A DNA stretch of 35,987 nt from Klebsormidium nitens (GCA_000708835.1 DF237706.1:1-35987); one strand, 5' to 3'. Positions 22,091 through 34,970 are shown, counted from the stretch's first letter. Notes: a model not told the origin generated them from the sequence alone. A program made the numbers and translations.

Positions 22091-24822
22091 TCAAACGGCT
22101 TGGTCGGCGCTCACCTCCGAGATCTTCTTGGCGTATATCGAGACCAGTCTCCGCTGCATGTCTGAGAGCTGCGCTAGATGGGGAATGAGCTCGTTCCCCA
22201 TCGTCATGTACATCTCCACCAGGCACAGCACCACCGCCTGCTCACAGTAACACAGGACTTTGTGTCAGAAAGTTGAGATGTGAAAAGAGCCCCCCCCTTC
22301 CTCCTGACTGGTCATCCTGGACGTCAATCCTAGTTTTGTCTGGAAACAAAATGCTTGCAGGTATTCCTTCATAATACCAACAGAGAACGGGGTGCCCCGA
22401 GGGAAAAGAGGATGTTCGCAGCCCAGTCAACGGGTTTTGAAGAGAAAACGGTAAGCACTGGCGCCGCTGGAAAGCGATTAGAAGGATCTGCTCAAGATTT
22501 AGAACTTCGATGCGTTCGAGGCCGCTTCACCGTTGTGCTCACTGAAGGCCACATGACCTGTCCAGTGCGTGCTCACTTTCCAGCAGCCGAGAGAGACTTC
22601 AGAAACTTGCAAACCACGGCAGACACATTTATTCGCTATGATGACCGAAAAACTGACGGAGCTGGTGCCCAAGCTTACCTTTCGAATGTCGGGGAAGGGG
22701 CTTCCGAATTGCTTGAACAGCTCCGGCAGGATCGACGGCAGATGCGCTTCCAGCTCTTCTGCAGACAGCCGAGCAATAACCTGCAGCAAGGTTACCACGT
22801 TTCGTTACTGCCCGCTCATAGTTTGATTCAAAAGGAACACCGAACGGCCTTTTCTGGTTGCAGTTTAGTTCTCTCCTCAGACCTAACCGCTTCCCGACCG
22901 GCTCCAAAGTCGGCGAATAAGCAAGAAGAAATTGTTTGCTTGGTGTGCTCCGAGGCTGGTCCGTTAGTAGGCTTACCTTCTTGCAGAAAGTTCCTTCGTA
23001 CCAAGTGAGAAGCGCTTGTGGCTCAGCGTCACGAGAGCCCATGACGATAGCTACCACTTCAATGAAAGGAAACTCGTTGCAGGTTATGTTGGACGCTGCC
23101 GAATCCAGCCAAAATATGGTTTTCGGGCTCCAAGTTCCAAACGAAGAGTTCCCTCTCTTCCAGAGTCAATTGATACAATTGAGACCACTAGTTCGGACTC
23201 TGTTCCAAATGCTCGATATTCTGGGGGTATCGCCCACATCAACCGAGGTGAATTTAAGGAATCAATCAGAAACTGGACTATACTGGAAGCAGATGGCATA
23301 CGCCAGTCAATCCTGCTTGAGAAGGTCACGCCCGTGTGATTAAGGGTAAGATACGCACGCACCTTCTGCTTTAAGGAGATGCTCAGGACAATGGTCCGGT
23401 TCTCCGGCGACTGGGACATGGCTTGCAGCAACTGCAACAAACACGAGACGAGCTTTATGCCGCTTTCAAGATCGACTGGGGATGGTCGGGAGCGAGTACC
23501 ACCCCAGCCCTTGCTCAATCTGCTGTGTGTGATCTGTCCTATAGAAGTGGGCGTCAGAGACTCCTTGCGAAAAGACGCGGGTAGAACCATGCACAAGCAG
23601 AGCACATGACAGCCGATATCAGGTACGAGCACCCTGAACCTGTCGGCTTTGGACTACGTCCTGATAGCCAATGACGGGGATGGCGATGGCGATAACCCAT
23701 CCAAACCAGCAGCTAGCCTACGCAGTCCGGATTGGGGAATGGTTAAGGAGTCTTTCATTTTCTTCAGAAAACTCCGGGTAAGAGACCAACACCGGCGCGC
23801 ACCTGCAGGCTGCGCTCGGGGTCGACTTGCGCGAGCACCGCCTCGAGGCAGTTTTCTGCACTCCTGCTGACGCTGGCGGTCCGGCCTCGGTGGACCACCA
23901 CCAGCTTCTCCACCACGCTCACCGCCACGTCATCGGACGCACAGCCCTGTGACCGAGAAGGTCACGTCATCAACCGGCCTGAATTCTATTTTGTTAGATG
24001 CTCATCAACCAGACTGTCATGGTTGTAGCCAGGTCCAACGACCGTTAAACAAGGAGATGGGGGATCGAGCTTTTGTACGTTGGACAAAGCGATCGGCAAG
24101 GACCCAGAAAGAGCTTCAACGAGGCCGTTTTCACGGAGTCTCATCAGATATTTGCACTTCAAAGCAGTGCGTGAAATGTATCAAAAACAAGAGAGAGAAG
24201 ACAGGAACCCCGCAGAACGCAGTGAGAAATCACATAAGGAGACTTGACAACGAAGCCTCCCGTTTGTCCTACAGGCATGTTTTGTTACTAGACCAGAAAA
24301 GCCAAGGAGTTGGATGCTCACGTGTTTGGTCAGCATCTTTTCTAGCATTCTCAACGCCCGCTCCTTCAGATTCGAATCATCGTCGTTCAACGCTTCCAAC
24401 ACGACCTGGTAGAAGTGCCAGTAGTGCTGCAGACAACCCATCCAACAATCAGCGAGGCTGGTCACTAGCAAGTTTGCGGCTTTCGCTCCTATAAGACAGC
24501 ATACAAACTAGGCGTTGAACGCTTCAAGGAAGCCAAAAGACACTGAGGTTTTCCTTCGCGCATGGAGCCGGAAGCAAAGATTGAAGGATGACAAATCAAT
24601 CAGAACAGATGCTCTTTTGTAGCCGCCCCGGCCGCGACAATCACAGCTGCCGACGACTAGGGACTCTGATAATCCGAACGCTTCCTGGCTCGACATGCGA
24701 AAAAACTAGACTGGTGAGCAGCCCCTTACCTTCTCCCAGAGCGCATCATCCCCCATCTTGCACGCCTTCTTCACATCCTTGAGAGCAGCCATCCTCTGAT
24801 TCCGTGTCGGATCAGGGAGCTC
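22091..24822 (-). other. CLASP: CLASP C-terminal HEAT region (exons 17-23)
   Basis: The region begins LPDPTRNQRMAALKDVKKAC and ends LVSIYAKKISEVSADQAV, corresponding to the CLIP-interacting region of CLASPs. Exons 17-19 and 22-23 align well by eye with plant CLASPs. Exon 20 (ending KLVSCLLQLLQAMSQSPENR...SLKQK at 23363) and exon 21 (23072-22977, FPFIEVVAIVMGSRDAEPQ...) add residues that I cannot place in the Arabidopsis protein. The acceptor of exon 20 is unclear: 23475 is a good AG but needs phase 1, while upstream phase-0 candidates are weaker. Confidence 0.7.
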
Positions 24823-27800
24823 CTGGAAAGGCGTGAAATGTCCAGATGAGAGCCATCAATCTCAGATCTGTCGGGCATGCCAGCAAGCTCTTTTTTGACA
24901 AGCAGATTGAGTTGGTTATCAGGCCCATCAGTGTAGATGTACGTCTCACTTTTCGGCAACAATACGTTAAAGGGACGAGCGCACAGACAGACTTACGCAC
25001 CGCCCATAAAGGACAATGATGTTGCTCTTAGCCGGTTGCATTCCACCTCCATATCCTAAAACTGAGTTGGACCGACAAACCGTTTGCAGAAGTTACGACT
25101 AATCTGCTTACCTGGAAGACTTTTCCATGCAGCCCGGCCCCGCCTAACCCCTCCGCTTCCGTCCACCCATTATCACTCCCGCTATCCGAGTCAAAGCTGT
25201 CCAGCCGATGCACCGCCACCCCGTTGCCCAGCACAGTTACGGCGCCTTCCGGTTTTCTCGCGTTATCTGTACCCCCCTTTGGCGGGGTCTTCACCGGTGT
25301 GCCTTTTCTGACAGGGGCTTCCGGTCGAACCACCGGCGCACCCCCCCCCTCGATCGCCTCAGCCGAAACCCCCCTGGCCAGTTTTTCCAGCGGCGAGGGT
25401 TCCGCCTGCCGCTTCGGCGTTCCTTGTGGCACCCGTTTCGCAGGGGAAACAACTTTTGCAACCTCGCCGGGGGGCGGAAGTTTCGTGGCGTTCCCCACGT
25501 TCGGATCGTTGGCCGGACGAATCGACGGTCGGGTCTGCTTTGCGGGGCTGTTCGAATCAACTGCGGGCGGCTCCCCCGAGGAGCCTGCAACGTCCTTCGC
25601 AGCACCGGATAACGACTTTCGCCGTTCGGAAAACATTTCGGCGTAGCCTTTCGGTCGCCCGGCAGACGCTTCGCTTGGATTCGACGTCGATACAGCTTGC
25701 TGGTCCGAACCACTCAGCCGCCGCTGCAACTCCGCCAGCGCCCGCTCGTCCGCCTCCGCAAGTTGATCCTCAACACTTTCTAAGGTTCCCCCAGTAGGCT
25801 TCCCGGCAGAGCGCACCCCTAGAGCTTCCGGCGGGACGGCCAGAGCTTTTCGGGCCTCGACTTCGACCCACTGCTTGACGCGCTTTTCCCTTGCGGTCTG
25901 CTCAGAGTGCGAGTCGTCCACAATTTCGGGCTCCGAGTCGGACTCCGGGGCGGCCGGAGGAACGTCCTCTTCCTGCCGAGAACGCTGTGATGCTGCTCGT
26001 GGCGCTCTGGCAGCTGGCAGATCTGGAAGCGAGGAGAAAAAGTAGACGTCGTCGAAATGTGTGATTGTTGAGACACGAGAATGGTTAAAAGACGGCTCAC
26101 AATCGAACGCTTCTGCAAACTCGTTCCTTGACGCAGTGTGCAGCTTACCAAACAGACAAGATCGAATCCAGTCCTTCACCTCAGGGTTGCCCAAAGGGTT
26201 TGCTTCTGTGACTTAGGTCACCAAGATAAGTATTAGCGGAACGCAGCGGCCTTACTTTCCGTTCTCTTTCTCAAACCATGTACATACGATTATGTCAAAA
26301 AGCTCACGAAAAGCTCCAACAACCTCTCGTCAACAAACAAAGCCCCTTAGCAATCAAACATACTCTACCCTCTACATGCAACTTGTAGACAGAAGCGGTC
26401 AGACCACCAAATAGGGTCAAACAGAGCAATCTAACCTACTCTGCTTCAACAAGCTCGCCTCACCTGTTTGCACGGGCGCCCCGTTCGACGGAACCACCTT
26501 GTATCGTTTCTTGCTCAGAGCCTGAATCTGGTTGTAGTCCTCGTCGATCCGCGGGGTGTACTTCTTCAACAAATGTCGCAGCGCCACCTGCTCCTCGATA
26601 GGCAAGCCCAACACGAGGGTGAGCACCGCGTTCGAGTCCAGGTGCTCGTACACCGAAACCAGCGCCTTCGCACCAGCCTGCAACCAACAAAAAGATCAGT
26701 GCATCTCGAACTCCGAATTATTGCCACAGCTTTGCAAACGAGCAACAACTTCAACCCCTACCGTCATGTATCCAGAAGACGCAGATAAAGCCGGCCTCCA
26801 TGCCGTTCGAATCGTACCAAAACGCAATGGAGACGAGCAGTAGCACATAGTCAATGGCTATGCTTTCTTGCGCAACCGCATCTGAACCAGCCTTCAATCA
26901 TATGGACTTGAAAACCCCAGACCGTGCACAGCCAGTAAACACTCCATCTAGTATTTACCCCCGAGCTTACCTCTTTCGCTTTCGCAATCTTCTCGGTAGT
27001 CAATGCCGCCAGCCTAGCCAGCCAATGCTTGAGCACTGTCGGGTTAACCCAGGTCCCCTCCCCTGACCCTGGAGGCGGCTTCAGCAACGCGGTGGCTGCA
27101 TACTCCGCAACCGCTGCCTTTGCTTTGACGGACCGCTGCTCGTCGAGCGACCGAATGAGGGGCTGCAACAGGACGTCGCCCGTGTAAACCTCCTGGCAAG
27201 CCTGCAGGACAGGATAAAGCTGCAGTTATCAGCTTCTCTGGCTTGACTTTCTTTGTTGAAGGCCGAAGCTGACTGGAGTTTGTAATTGGAGGCTGAAGTT
27301 CAGATTTATGGGTGATTGGAGTTGTTCGGTAGAGTGTGACCATTGCGCCACTACGACTAAAGAGAGAAGCATGGAAGTCTGAGTCAAAGCCACGAAGAGT
27401 CGGTGCCACGCTCTTCCAAACTGCGCAAAGATCTCTACAGTAGGAAAGCAGAGTATCTGCAACACCATAGATGGTTTGGACACGGACGCTTTGAACGAAG
27501 ATGGATGCACCGTACGTTTGAACGATACTCAACCTCAAAGAAGGAAAATAATCGACCTCTAACAACAACACCGCTCTAACTTTTCAGCTACACCGCATAA
27601 GTAAGGTGCTGAGATGCTAGCATTATGGAACATCAACCAAGCGCGCACATCTTTCTCCTAGCCTGCAAACCTCGGGCCTACTTGGTCCTTACGGTACTAC
27701 GAGTTGCAACGAACCCTTATCAGGACTCACATCGAGCACGCGAGCGGCCGCCTGCCTGATGTTGTCCTTGGTGTCAATCAAGCGCCCAGAAACGAGAGGG

Positions 27801-30800
27801 AGAACGCGCTCCAAGTACCCCTCAAACAGCCGGCAGCAGCTGGGGGTCTTGATGACTTCCGCCAGGGATGACAGCGCGGCGGCCGCGACCTGGAAGGGAG
27901 ACGCGGGTCACTTAGGTCCTGCCACCGACTTCTTGTAGTCGAAAAATAGAAACTTCAGTCAGTTTTCGGGGTGTGCGGTGCTCATTACAAACGTAAAATG
28001 TTCCTTTTTCTGCCCGTCAGAGATTCCTGCTCGGTAAAGGGCACAAGTGGGGTGCAGGATGCGAACTCAACGCGGTTCGTGGTTACAACCACAACTTCAG
28101 CTGGCGTCCAACAAGAGACTTTCTTGGATTGCATGTACCGTACGACCAAGGTATGATTCCGAATAAATAAATAATTATTTGCATTCGGAAAGTTGGAAAC
28201 TCCGAATAAGCAGTCGGATTCTGCTTTTTCGGAAAGCAAAAATAATTGCTAAACCTCAATTCGGAAAGTATGTCCAAGGCCGTATGAGTATCCGGTACGT
28301 ACCTTTTAACGCATCAGACCATGAAAACATAGGTACCGGGGTACTCTTGGCAGATTCGGATTTAGGGTCGGAAAGTGGAAAATAATACACGATTTGGGCT
28401 CGCATTCGCCAAAATAATTGCCTTTTTTGAGCATTCGGAATCATACCTTGGTCGTACGGTAGTCGTTTCCAAAGCAACCCAGCGACAAACAAAATCGTGA
28501 TAGACAATTTGCTGAACTTTGAAAGCCGACATCCTCAGATTGAATAGAACAGCGTAGGCAAGGCTCACCTTGTGGTGCTGCTCGCCCAGGTGCGCTAAAT
28601 ACAGCCCCATGACCTTCTTGAAGCATGCCGCCACCTCGCTCCCGCTCTCGTCTTGCTGCAGTGACGTCACCACCGCCTGGAACGCCTGCACCCGGTTGGT
28701 CCACGTGCCCTCCGGGTCGGCGCCTGAGGCCAACGCCTCCGACAGCGGGACCGGTTCCGAGAACGCCCACACGTCGCCAAACACGTCATCCTGCTCGCTA
28801 CTGCGGCTCTGCTGACGCGAGACGCTGACGTCCTCCCAGCTGGAGGGCGGTCTCGACGACCCGCTGCTGGCCGACGTGGCGCTGGTCCGGGGTTGCGGCC
28901 GGGACGCCTTGGCGGGGGGCGGGTTCTCCTGCTTGGATGGACCCCCCGGAGTGAGGGGCGGCAACTGTGGCTGCGCAGGGAGCCGCCTGGCGCCCATCTG
29001 TCGAGCGGGTTCCGGGTTCCGATTTGTTGGCGCATCGTCAGACTGAACGGACTCGGTCTCCGAATCTCGCTCACTCTGGGAGGCCCTCTGAGGCACTCTC
29101 CTGGCTGCCATGTGCCCCCCTCCAAGGACGTGGCCCCCGAGTCGCGAGTGCGGGGTTGACGGTCCAAGCAACGAAGGATCGTCCGACACGTGTCCATCTC
29201 TGGGGGGCCCTCTACCACCCGCATCGACCCTCATCGGGCCACTCAACCCGTGCCCGCGCGGCCCCCGCGCTTTGTGAACGTCGAGGAGATCTTCCGCGCT
29301 CGCTGACTTCAGCATCCCCGTAAGTGACCTCAGCGGGTCGTTCGACGGCTGCCCCTCTTTTCTCTGCGTGCTGTACGGCCCGGGCCCCGCTCTTTCCGCT
29401 ATTCTTCTTTGCATCCCGGCAGCATATCCCCCCGCATCCCCTTCCTTTTCGGAGGCCGCAATCAGGTTAGCTGGATTCGATGCTGTTCTCAAAGGAGGGT
29501 CCTTCAGCACGGAAGCCGGAGTCCCTACCGGCTCACGGGGCGTAGCCTCCCTCGAAGACGCTTCTCTGGACCCCGCTCCGCTTGGTGGTCTGAAAAGGCT
29601 TGGTTTGTCTTTCCCTGGCGGGGAACGAGGCGTCGGGCCGGCTCTTTGCTCCTCTTGTAGCAACTGCACACCACGAGAGGATGCTTACGTTGGCAATCTG
29701 CACGCGAAGCTGGAAAGGCCAACTGCTGCCTGAGTACCTCCTCCTCCGATCCGATCGGCGGGCATCTGACAAAAGCGCGGCAACGAATCTAGCTCGAAGC
29801 TATCGCCACTCGAAGAAACGGAATGGCCTTGTAAGGGGTTCCCTGAGATGCCTCCCGCTCGATGCAGATGGTGTGCAGCTTTTCTTTGATACAGACAACG
29901 TTGTCCTTAGACCGCCAGGGTTGAGGAGACGGCTCACCTTTTGTGTAGAGCTGTCGAGACTCGAGAAGAGTCGCCGCGCCCGGTCTGGCCACACGAGGGC
30001 GAAGACCTGGTAGCACTGTCTGGCAATGGCACGGACCTGGCCAGAGAACGGGCGATGAGTAACAGCATCTGTGTTTTGCCAGAGACTTCAAGAAAAAGAT
30101 ACTCAAGCTTAATGGAATCTAACAGCCTTTAAATTACTCCACACCGTTGCTGGTCCTTTCCAAGAATCTGAAGACCATCTAGAGTCGCGCACGCAACGGC
30201 CTGCCGCTGAACAGACAGCTCGTTGAGTTCACTGACAGAAGAGGCCAGCCCGCTCGTACCTCGCTGAGGGCGTCGCCTACGCAGCACCGGATCATGTCCT
30301 CGAACAGCTGCCCCGTCTTCTGAATCTCTGGAGCCTCCCGCCACTGATCCAGAATAAGCAGAGCGTATCCGCAGCACCTGCAAGGATCGCGCAAGAGAGG
30401 CTCGTTATTCTGTTACTGAACTCTTTTTGCAGCACACTGTCCTGAATGTAGGTGCAAGTTTTCGAAAATGCAAGCGACCAGAAGCGACCGGAGCCCTTCT
30501 GTCCTGTAAGAGTATCGTGCCTTGTCCTCTGATGATATCGTGCCTTTCTCCTAGTCAGCAACGCTTCCTAACCTCCGCTGTTGCGAGCAACCTTTCAACC
30601 ATATAGGCTCAATGTTAAAGTCCCCGATGCAGGTCTCGAAGCTGTTGGTTTTCTTAAGTTCACACTCTACGTCACACGCAGAGGCCCTTGTCTCGATATC
30701 CTTCGACTATTGCAACACTTGGTCAGAACAAATCTGTGACAAAAACCAGCAAATGGCCGTCTACAACGATAGAGCGGGTCGAGCCCAGAAGGTTCTTCTT

Positions 30801-33800
30801 ACTTGGTGCGCAGTACGCCCGCTCGATCCCGCATCGCAGTGTCGATCATCTTGGGCAGGATGCGAGCACACCGGCAGAAATACAAAAGCTGCAAGGAAGG
30901 CACCCGATAATAGCAAACCAGCGTCATTAGAAGACCGGAGCGAGTGAAATATACGCCTTATGGAGCAGCGCTTTCCAACGTGTAGATGAAGAAACCGGAT
31001 GGTCAAGTATGAGCAAGGATAGGCATGCAAAATCATCGCCACTGAAAACCTTCCTTGAATTAGTCACAGGCAGTGAATGGTCGTTTGTGCGGCTTAAGCT
31101 CCCCTGTGCTTCACAACAAGAGGGGATGCAAACGCCGAGAAACATTCGCCAAGAAGGTGAGCTTCTAGAAAATTCAGGAGCACGTTTACTTTTGCGGAAA
31201 AGAACCGCTGCGAAGCAAGGGACCGCTTGTAGAAGCGTACTCGAACTATGGGCAAGGAAATGCGTCAGAAGCTTACGGTCTTGATGCAGCTGTCCGCCGA
31301 CTCAGCAATGATCAGGACCGTTATGACCACGAGCTTGAACAAGCTCTGCAGAAGAAAGGTAAATTTCAGAGGCAGGTTCTTAGAGATGTTGCCACAATCA
31401 ACAAGCAGACGCTGACTGAAGGCTCTTCAGACTTGAGTCCTTCCCGTCGTCTCTTAGACTAAGATGGTTTCGAGCTGCCAGCTGGCAAGCCAGAGAGTCT
31501 CCACTCTGACCAACAACGAAACCAAGACAAGGTTCTTTTAAAACATTCCCTCTTTTTCCGACGGCGGTCTCCGTGACAATAACCGACGAACCACAGTTGC
31601 ACATAAGAACTCATCCGCCCAGCAGAAGGTTGAGAACTACCAACCCTCACCGGCATGAAGTGCTCTGCGCTCGACTCGAAATCGAGGTGCATCTCCTGCG
31701 CCAGCAGCATCAGCAGATGACAGGCCAGCTTGACGATGCTGGACCGCCGGTCCGCCAGCTGCGTGTCGAGGGGCTCCCACAGCTGCTTCAGCAGGGACGG
31801 AAACGACTCCAGCTCCGCAGCGCCTGTAAACGGGTTAAATGCATCAGGTAATGGGTGGACCAACTGCTTTGCTTTCAGAAGAGAAGGCATAGGGGAGAAA
31901 GCACAGGCGACTTGAGAGACACAGTCAAATACACCTTTGACCATGCAAATCGGCCGTAGTGCCCTGATGTTGCTACCACCGTTCTTTCAGGAATGTTCGA
32001 TACTACTAAAACCGCGGGCCACGATCCACTTGTTGGAACCTGATCAGAAGCGATCCGACTAGGGAGCTTGTCCCAACCTTGAATCACGACACCCCTAGAT
32101 CCCGCAGGTCCATCATGACGGCCAATTGCCACCTTGTATCGAGCTACTTGGCTCCACCCTTGGCTCCACCAAATATCATAAACGCAGATCAGCCAGGTAA
32201 GTAATTCGAAAGGGGTAGTTGTTTAAGTCCGACATCAGAGGAAGCATCAGAGATATTCTATCCTGCGGAATATTATGCTGGGTCTCGCCTCGCACTCTTC
32301 AGGACTTGCCGCTCCTCACCTCCCAGAACCAAGCCACACAGCCTCTGCATAGCGGTCATGCGAGCGCTCCAATCCTTTTCGGGCACCAGGATCGTCGCCG
32401 CTTTCTCAATTTCCTTGGCCAGCTCCTTCTCCGAGTAGATCTTGATTGGAGTGACAGGCTTTTCGCATGTGGCGGCCAGGTATCGAGCCACGTCGTCGTC
32501 AGTGAGGCCTGCGATTGATTGGCAATTGTTTGATGGACCGACTTGAGGCTTCCGATGACAGTCAGCAACAAAATTTTCACAACTGCACGATTTTCATACG
32601 AACAAGCGATACACGCAGGCTCGAAGCAATCCTGTTGGGAATCGTTTCTTTGCTGATTGCCAGCATTGACTGGCTCAAATCAGCATCAAACAAAATCCGT
32701 GCAGTGACTGGCCTTTCGCAAAAGCAACCGTGTACCTCTTCCAGATGTTGAGGCCGACTTTGCTGACTCCGTCCTCGGGCCAGTGCCGAAAACCAGCGTC
32801 CTTTGAACCCCGTTCGTTTGGCTGGGACCATGCGATTCGGCTGTCGGTGCCCTTTTGGACGGGCTCTGATGCCTGCCGGCAGTGGCGGGGGCGGTCGCTG
32901 CTCGTTGAAGTGGCTTTGTTGCGATGGAGACGGAGGGAGGAGGTTTGATCTGCTCGAGTCGTCCAGTGATATCCTTCAACTGCAGAAAGATATCTGGCAG
33001 CTTCGCAGGTCGCTTGCATTCAAATTCTTTGATTTCATTCTGCATCAAAAGCATGGCACCGCTGCATAGCTGGAGGCGATTCTGAGATGTCAAGGTCAAG
33101 TCAGATGAGAACCGTTCTTTGAAAAACGTCTGAAAGCCGTTCAGAGCCGCTGTTCGAAAAGCTGCTGGTTTGAATCCCAAGTTGAGTCGGTTTTGCAAGA
33201 AGGCACAATCAGCTTCCTTGACATGATCAGAAAGATCGGTAAAGCCAGCGTTCCTTTTCCACAACACTTAGCTTCTTTAACGTCCCCCTCGAGAGAACGG
33301 CCTTTTCAGTCTGAGCTCCAGAACGAAAAAGATACCTGGGCTGGTCGGATGGAGAATCTCTGCAGCTCACTCAGCAGCGGCCCCCCCATGTGCCGGAACA
33401 GCTCCTGACAAAGGGACAAAGTGTTGACTTTGAGTAGGTGCAGCTAGAGTACACTGCAAATTCATTGGAAAGAATTGAATCAACATCAGCTGCCAGTTCA
33501 CCTGCACCTCTAAGGTAACGCATCAGGGGACAACAAGCACCACAAGTCGAAGGGGAGAGCATTGCAAGCTTTGGGCTGAGTGTGGCTGTACCTCTATGCA
33601 TGCCATAGACGCTTCTCGGACACCACTGTTTGAGTCTTCAAGTAGCTTGAGAACCTGCAACACCAATCAATACAATTTTCAGACTTGGCACCAATCTATG
33701 GGATACAAAGCTGGTCATCTGCCAGCAAAGCTCGCTCCTTTGGAAGTACCATTCGGGTCGTTGATAGCTTTCATTAGGACAATAGCCGAGCGCCAGCTGC

Positions 33801-34970
33801 TGTAGGAACACATGCCCCGACAATTGATTCTATGCTTGCACAAGGGGCATGCAATGCAACCGTCCACGTCGGAGGTCAGCTTCATCAAACTAACAGATTC
33901 CAGGACCGCTTATGACACTAAGACGGAGACGCTGAGCAGCCTCACCGACGGAAGGATCAGCTTGTGCACTGGCAGTTTTGAGAGTCCAAACAAGCTCAGA
34001 GCAGCGGCGCATGTCCTGGTGAACTCCTCCTTGACCCTCCAGTTCTTGTGCCCCCAGGCAGAGTCACCGATCTTGTCGAATATCAGGACGGGAGTAAGTG
34101 CCTGAAGACAGAAGAGAAGCAAAATCTGACAATCGAATCAAAATCTTGACTTCTTAGATAGTTGGGGACCACAAAAAAGCAGCAAAAGAAGCTTTCATAA
34201 GAAGGGAGTGCATCACGGGCTTCAACTTGAGCACAGGTTGCTGCAACAAGACAATCTTCTGCCAGGTTTTACGGGTGTGAGGAACGACGCTCAAGCACGA
34301 ACGCGATATCAGAGGAGCTCAAAAAAGGTGTACTTTCTACGCGCAGCTGCATTCAACAAGTGTTTGCACGCGTCTGTGTGACTGTGGTGAGACTTGCAGA
34401 CAGTCAACAGGGTCCGCTCTGCAAAAGCCAAGCGTTTCAGTCCTGCGCTAATTTGTGAGAATAGGAACTACTGATGGTCACAACGTTGTCAATCTGCAGG
34501 TTATAGCCCCATCACCTCAGGTAATATGATGCGGCCACCATAGTACCTGAAGGGAAGGAGCTTCACAGAACTTGGAGTACTTCTGAAACAACATTCGAAT
34601 GATCACTCAGACTCCAAAACTTCCACAGAGAGGGTTCATTAAGAGTCACCTCCATCAAGGCCAGCAGGAGTCGTCTCCCGGCCTCCCTCACAGGCTGCTT
34701 CCCATCGCCTAGTCTCTCAATAACTCCGGGCAGAAGCGCATTAAGCTGGTGCTTGAAGTGCTCTCCTGAGCTAGGAACCGCTTTTGTCAGAACGAGCAGG
34801 ATTCCATGGCAGACTTTGAAATTGTTGTCCTTCAGCAGGTCTAATGAAATGTCTGTCAACTCTGTAACCTCTCCTAAATCCAGGTGTTCCACCAGGTTCT
34901 GAGCCTTTGAAAGAGCTTGAAGACGGACCATGATGTCCTTGGAACGCAGCAAAGTAAAGCACTCTTCCAT
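22091..34970 (-). CDS. CLASP: CLASP, CLIP-associating microtubule-binding protein
   Basis: Predicted plant-type CLASP, a TOG/HEAT-repeat protein that stabilises cortical microtubules; about 1,660 residues (Arabidopsis about 1,440). Minus-strand exons: 34970-34650, 34101-33946, 33654-33592, 33404-33336, 32979-32736, 32508-32320, 31823-31651, 31345-31277, 30888-30803, 30377-30260, 30036-29938, 29663-28569, 27889-27731, 27201-26971, 26677-26464, 26022-25112, 24822-24730, 24426-24322, 23946-23803, exon 20 ending 23363, 23072-22977, 22780-22679 and 22237-22091 (stop TGA). All junctions agree in phase except the 5' edge of exon 20. Family blocks include ERLGDGKQPVREAGRRLLLALME (exon 1), EKDWSARMTAMQRL (exon 6), DRRSSIVKLACHLL (exon 7), SLDEQRSVKAKAAV (exon 14) and the C-terminal LVSIYAKKISE. 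Two long disordered linkers (exons 12 and 16) separate the folded arrays. I see no canonical SxIP motif in them. Confidence 0.95.
25112..29663 (-). other. CLASP: CLASP central linkers and third HEAT array (exons 12-16)
   Basis: Exon 12 (1,095 bases) encodes a low-complexity linker rich in Ser, Pro, Arg and Gly, then begins a third HEAT array at about FGDVWAFSEPVPLSEAL. That array continues through exons 13-15 and ends near LLKKYTPRIDED, as in plant CLASPs. Exon 16 (911 bases) encodes a second disordered linker that is acidic, then Lys/Pro-rich (SPAKRVPQGTPKRQ, RKGTPVKTPPK); basic Ser/Pro linkers of CLASPs contribute to microtubule-lattice binding. The linkers diverge fast and are not comparable residue by residue with angiosperms. 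Confidence 0.8.
28136..28461. mobile_element. MITE with 27 bp terminal inverted repeats in CLASP intron 12
   Basis: The sequence at 28136-28164 recurs exactly, inverted, at 28433-28461; both read inward as TACCGTACGACCAAGG... for 29 bases. Taking the outer TA on each side as the target-site duplication leaves 27 bp perfect terminal inverted repeats, which fits a Tc1/mariner-type (Stowaway-like) non-autonomous element. The 326 bp interior is AT-rich, has no coding capacity and contains several TTCGGAAAG-like and AATAATTG-like sub-repeats. The element sits in the intron between CLASP exons 12 and 13, about 107 bases from exon 12. Perfect termini suggest a fairly recent insertion. Confidence 0.85.
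29938..34970 (-). other. CLASP: CLASP N-terminal TOG arrays (exons 1-11)
   Basis: Residues 1 to about 220 (exons 1-5) are the first TOG-like HEAT array, with SAWGHKNWRVKEEFTRT as its best-conserved stretch. A short Ser/Pro-rich linker (end of exon 5) leads to the second TOG array, about residues 298-529 (exons 6-11), from VTPIKIYSEKELAKEIEKAA through PDRARRLFSSLD. TOG arrays bind tubulin. The exons are small (62-321 bases) and the introns mostly several hundred bases long. Confidence 0.85.

Noticed and set aside
25208-25797. Several 120-140 codon plus-strand open frames
   Set aside because: They are shadows of the GC-rich CLASP exon 16 on the minus strand; their low-complexity translations have no independent support.
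28893-29733. Plus-strand open frames of 83-121 codons opposite CLASP exon 12
   Set aside because: Antisense to a long, GC-rich, in-phase exon, where stop codons are rare on both strands.
33326-33335. CLASP intron 4 donor GTATCTTTTT resembles a U12-type 5' splice site, tempting beside a U11/U12 protein gene
   Set aside because: It deviates from GTATCCTTT and the 3' end of the intron (…GATATCTTTCTGCAG) has no TCCTTAAC-like branch site at the required distance.
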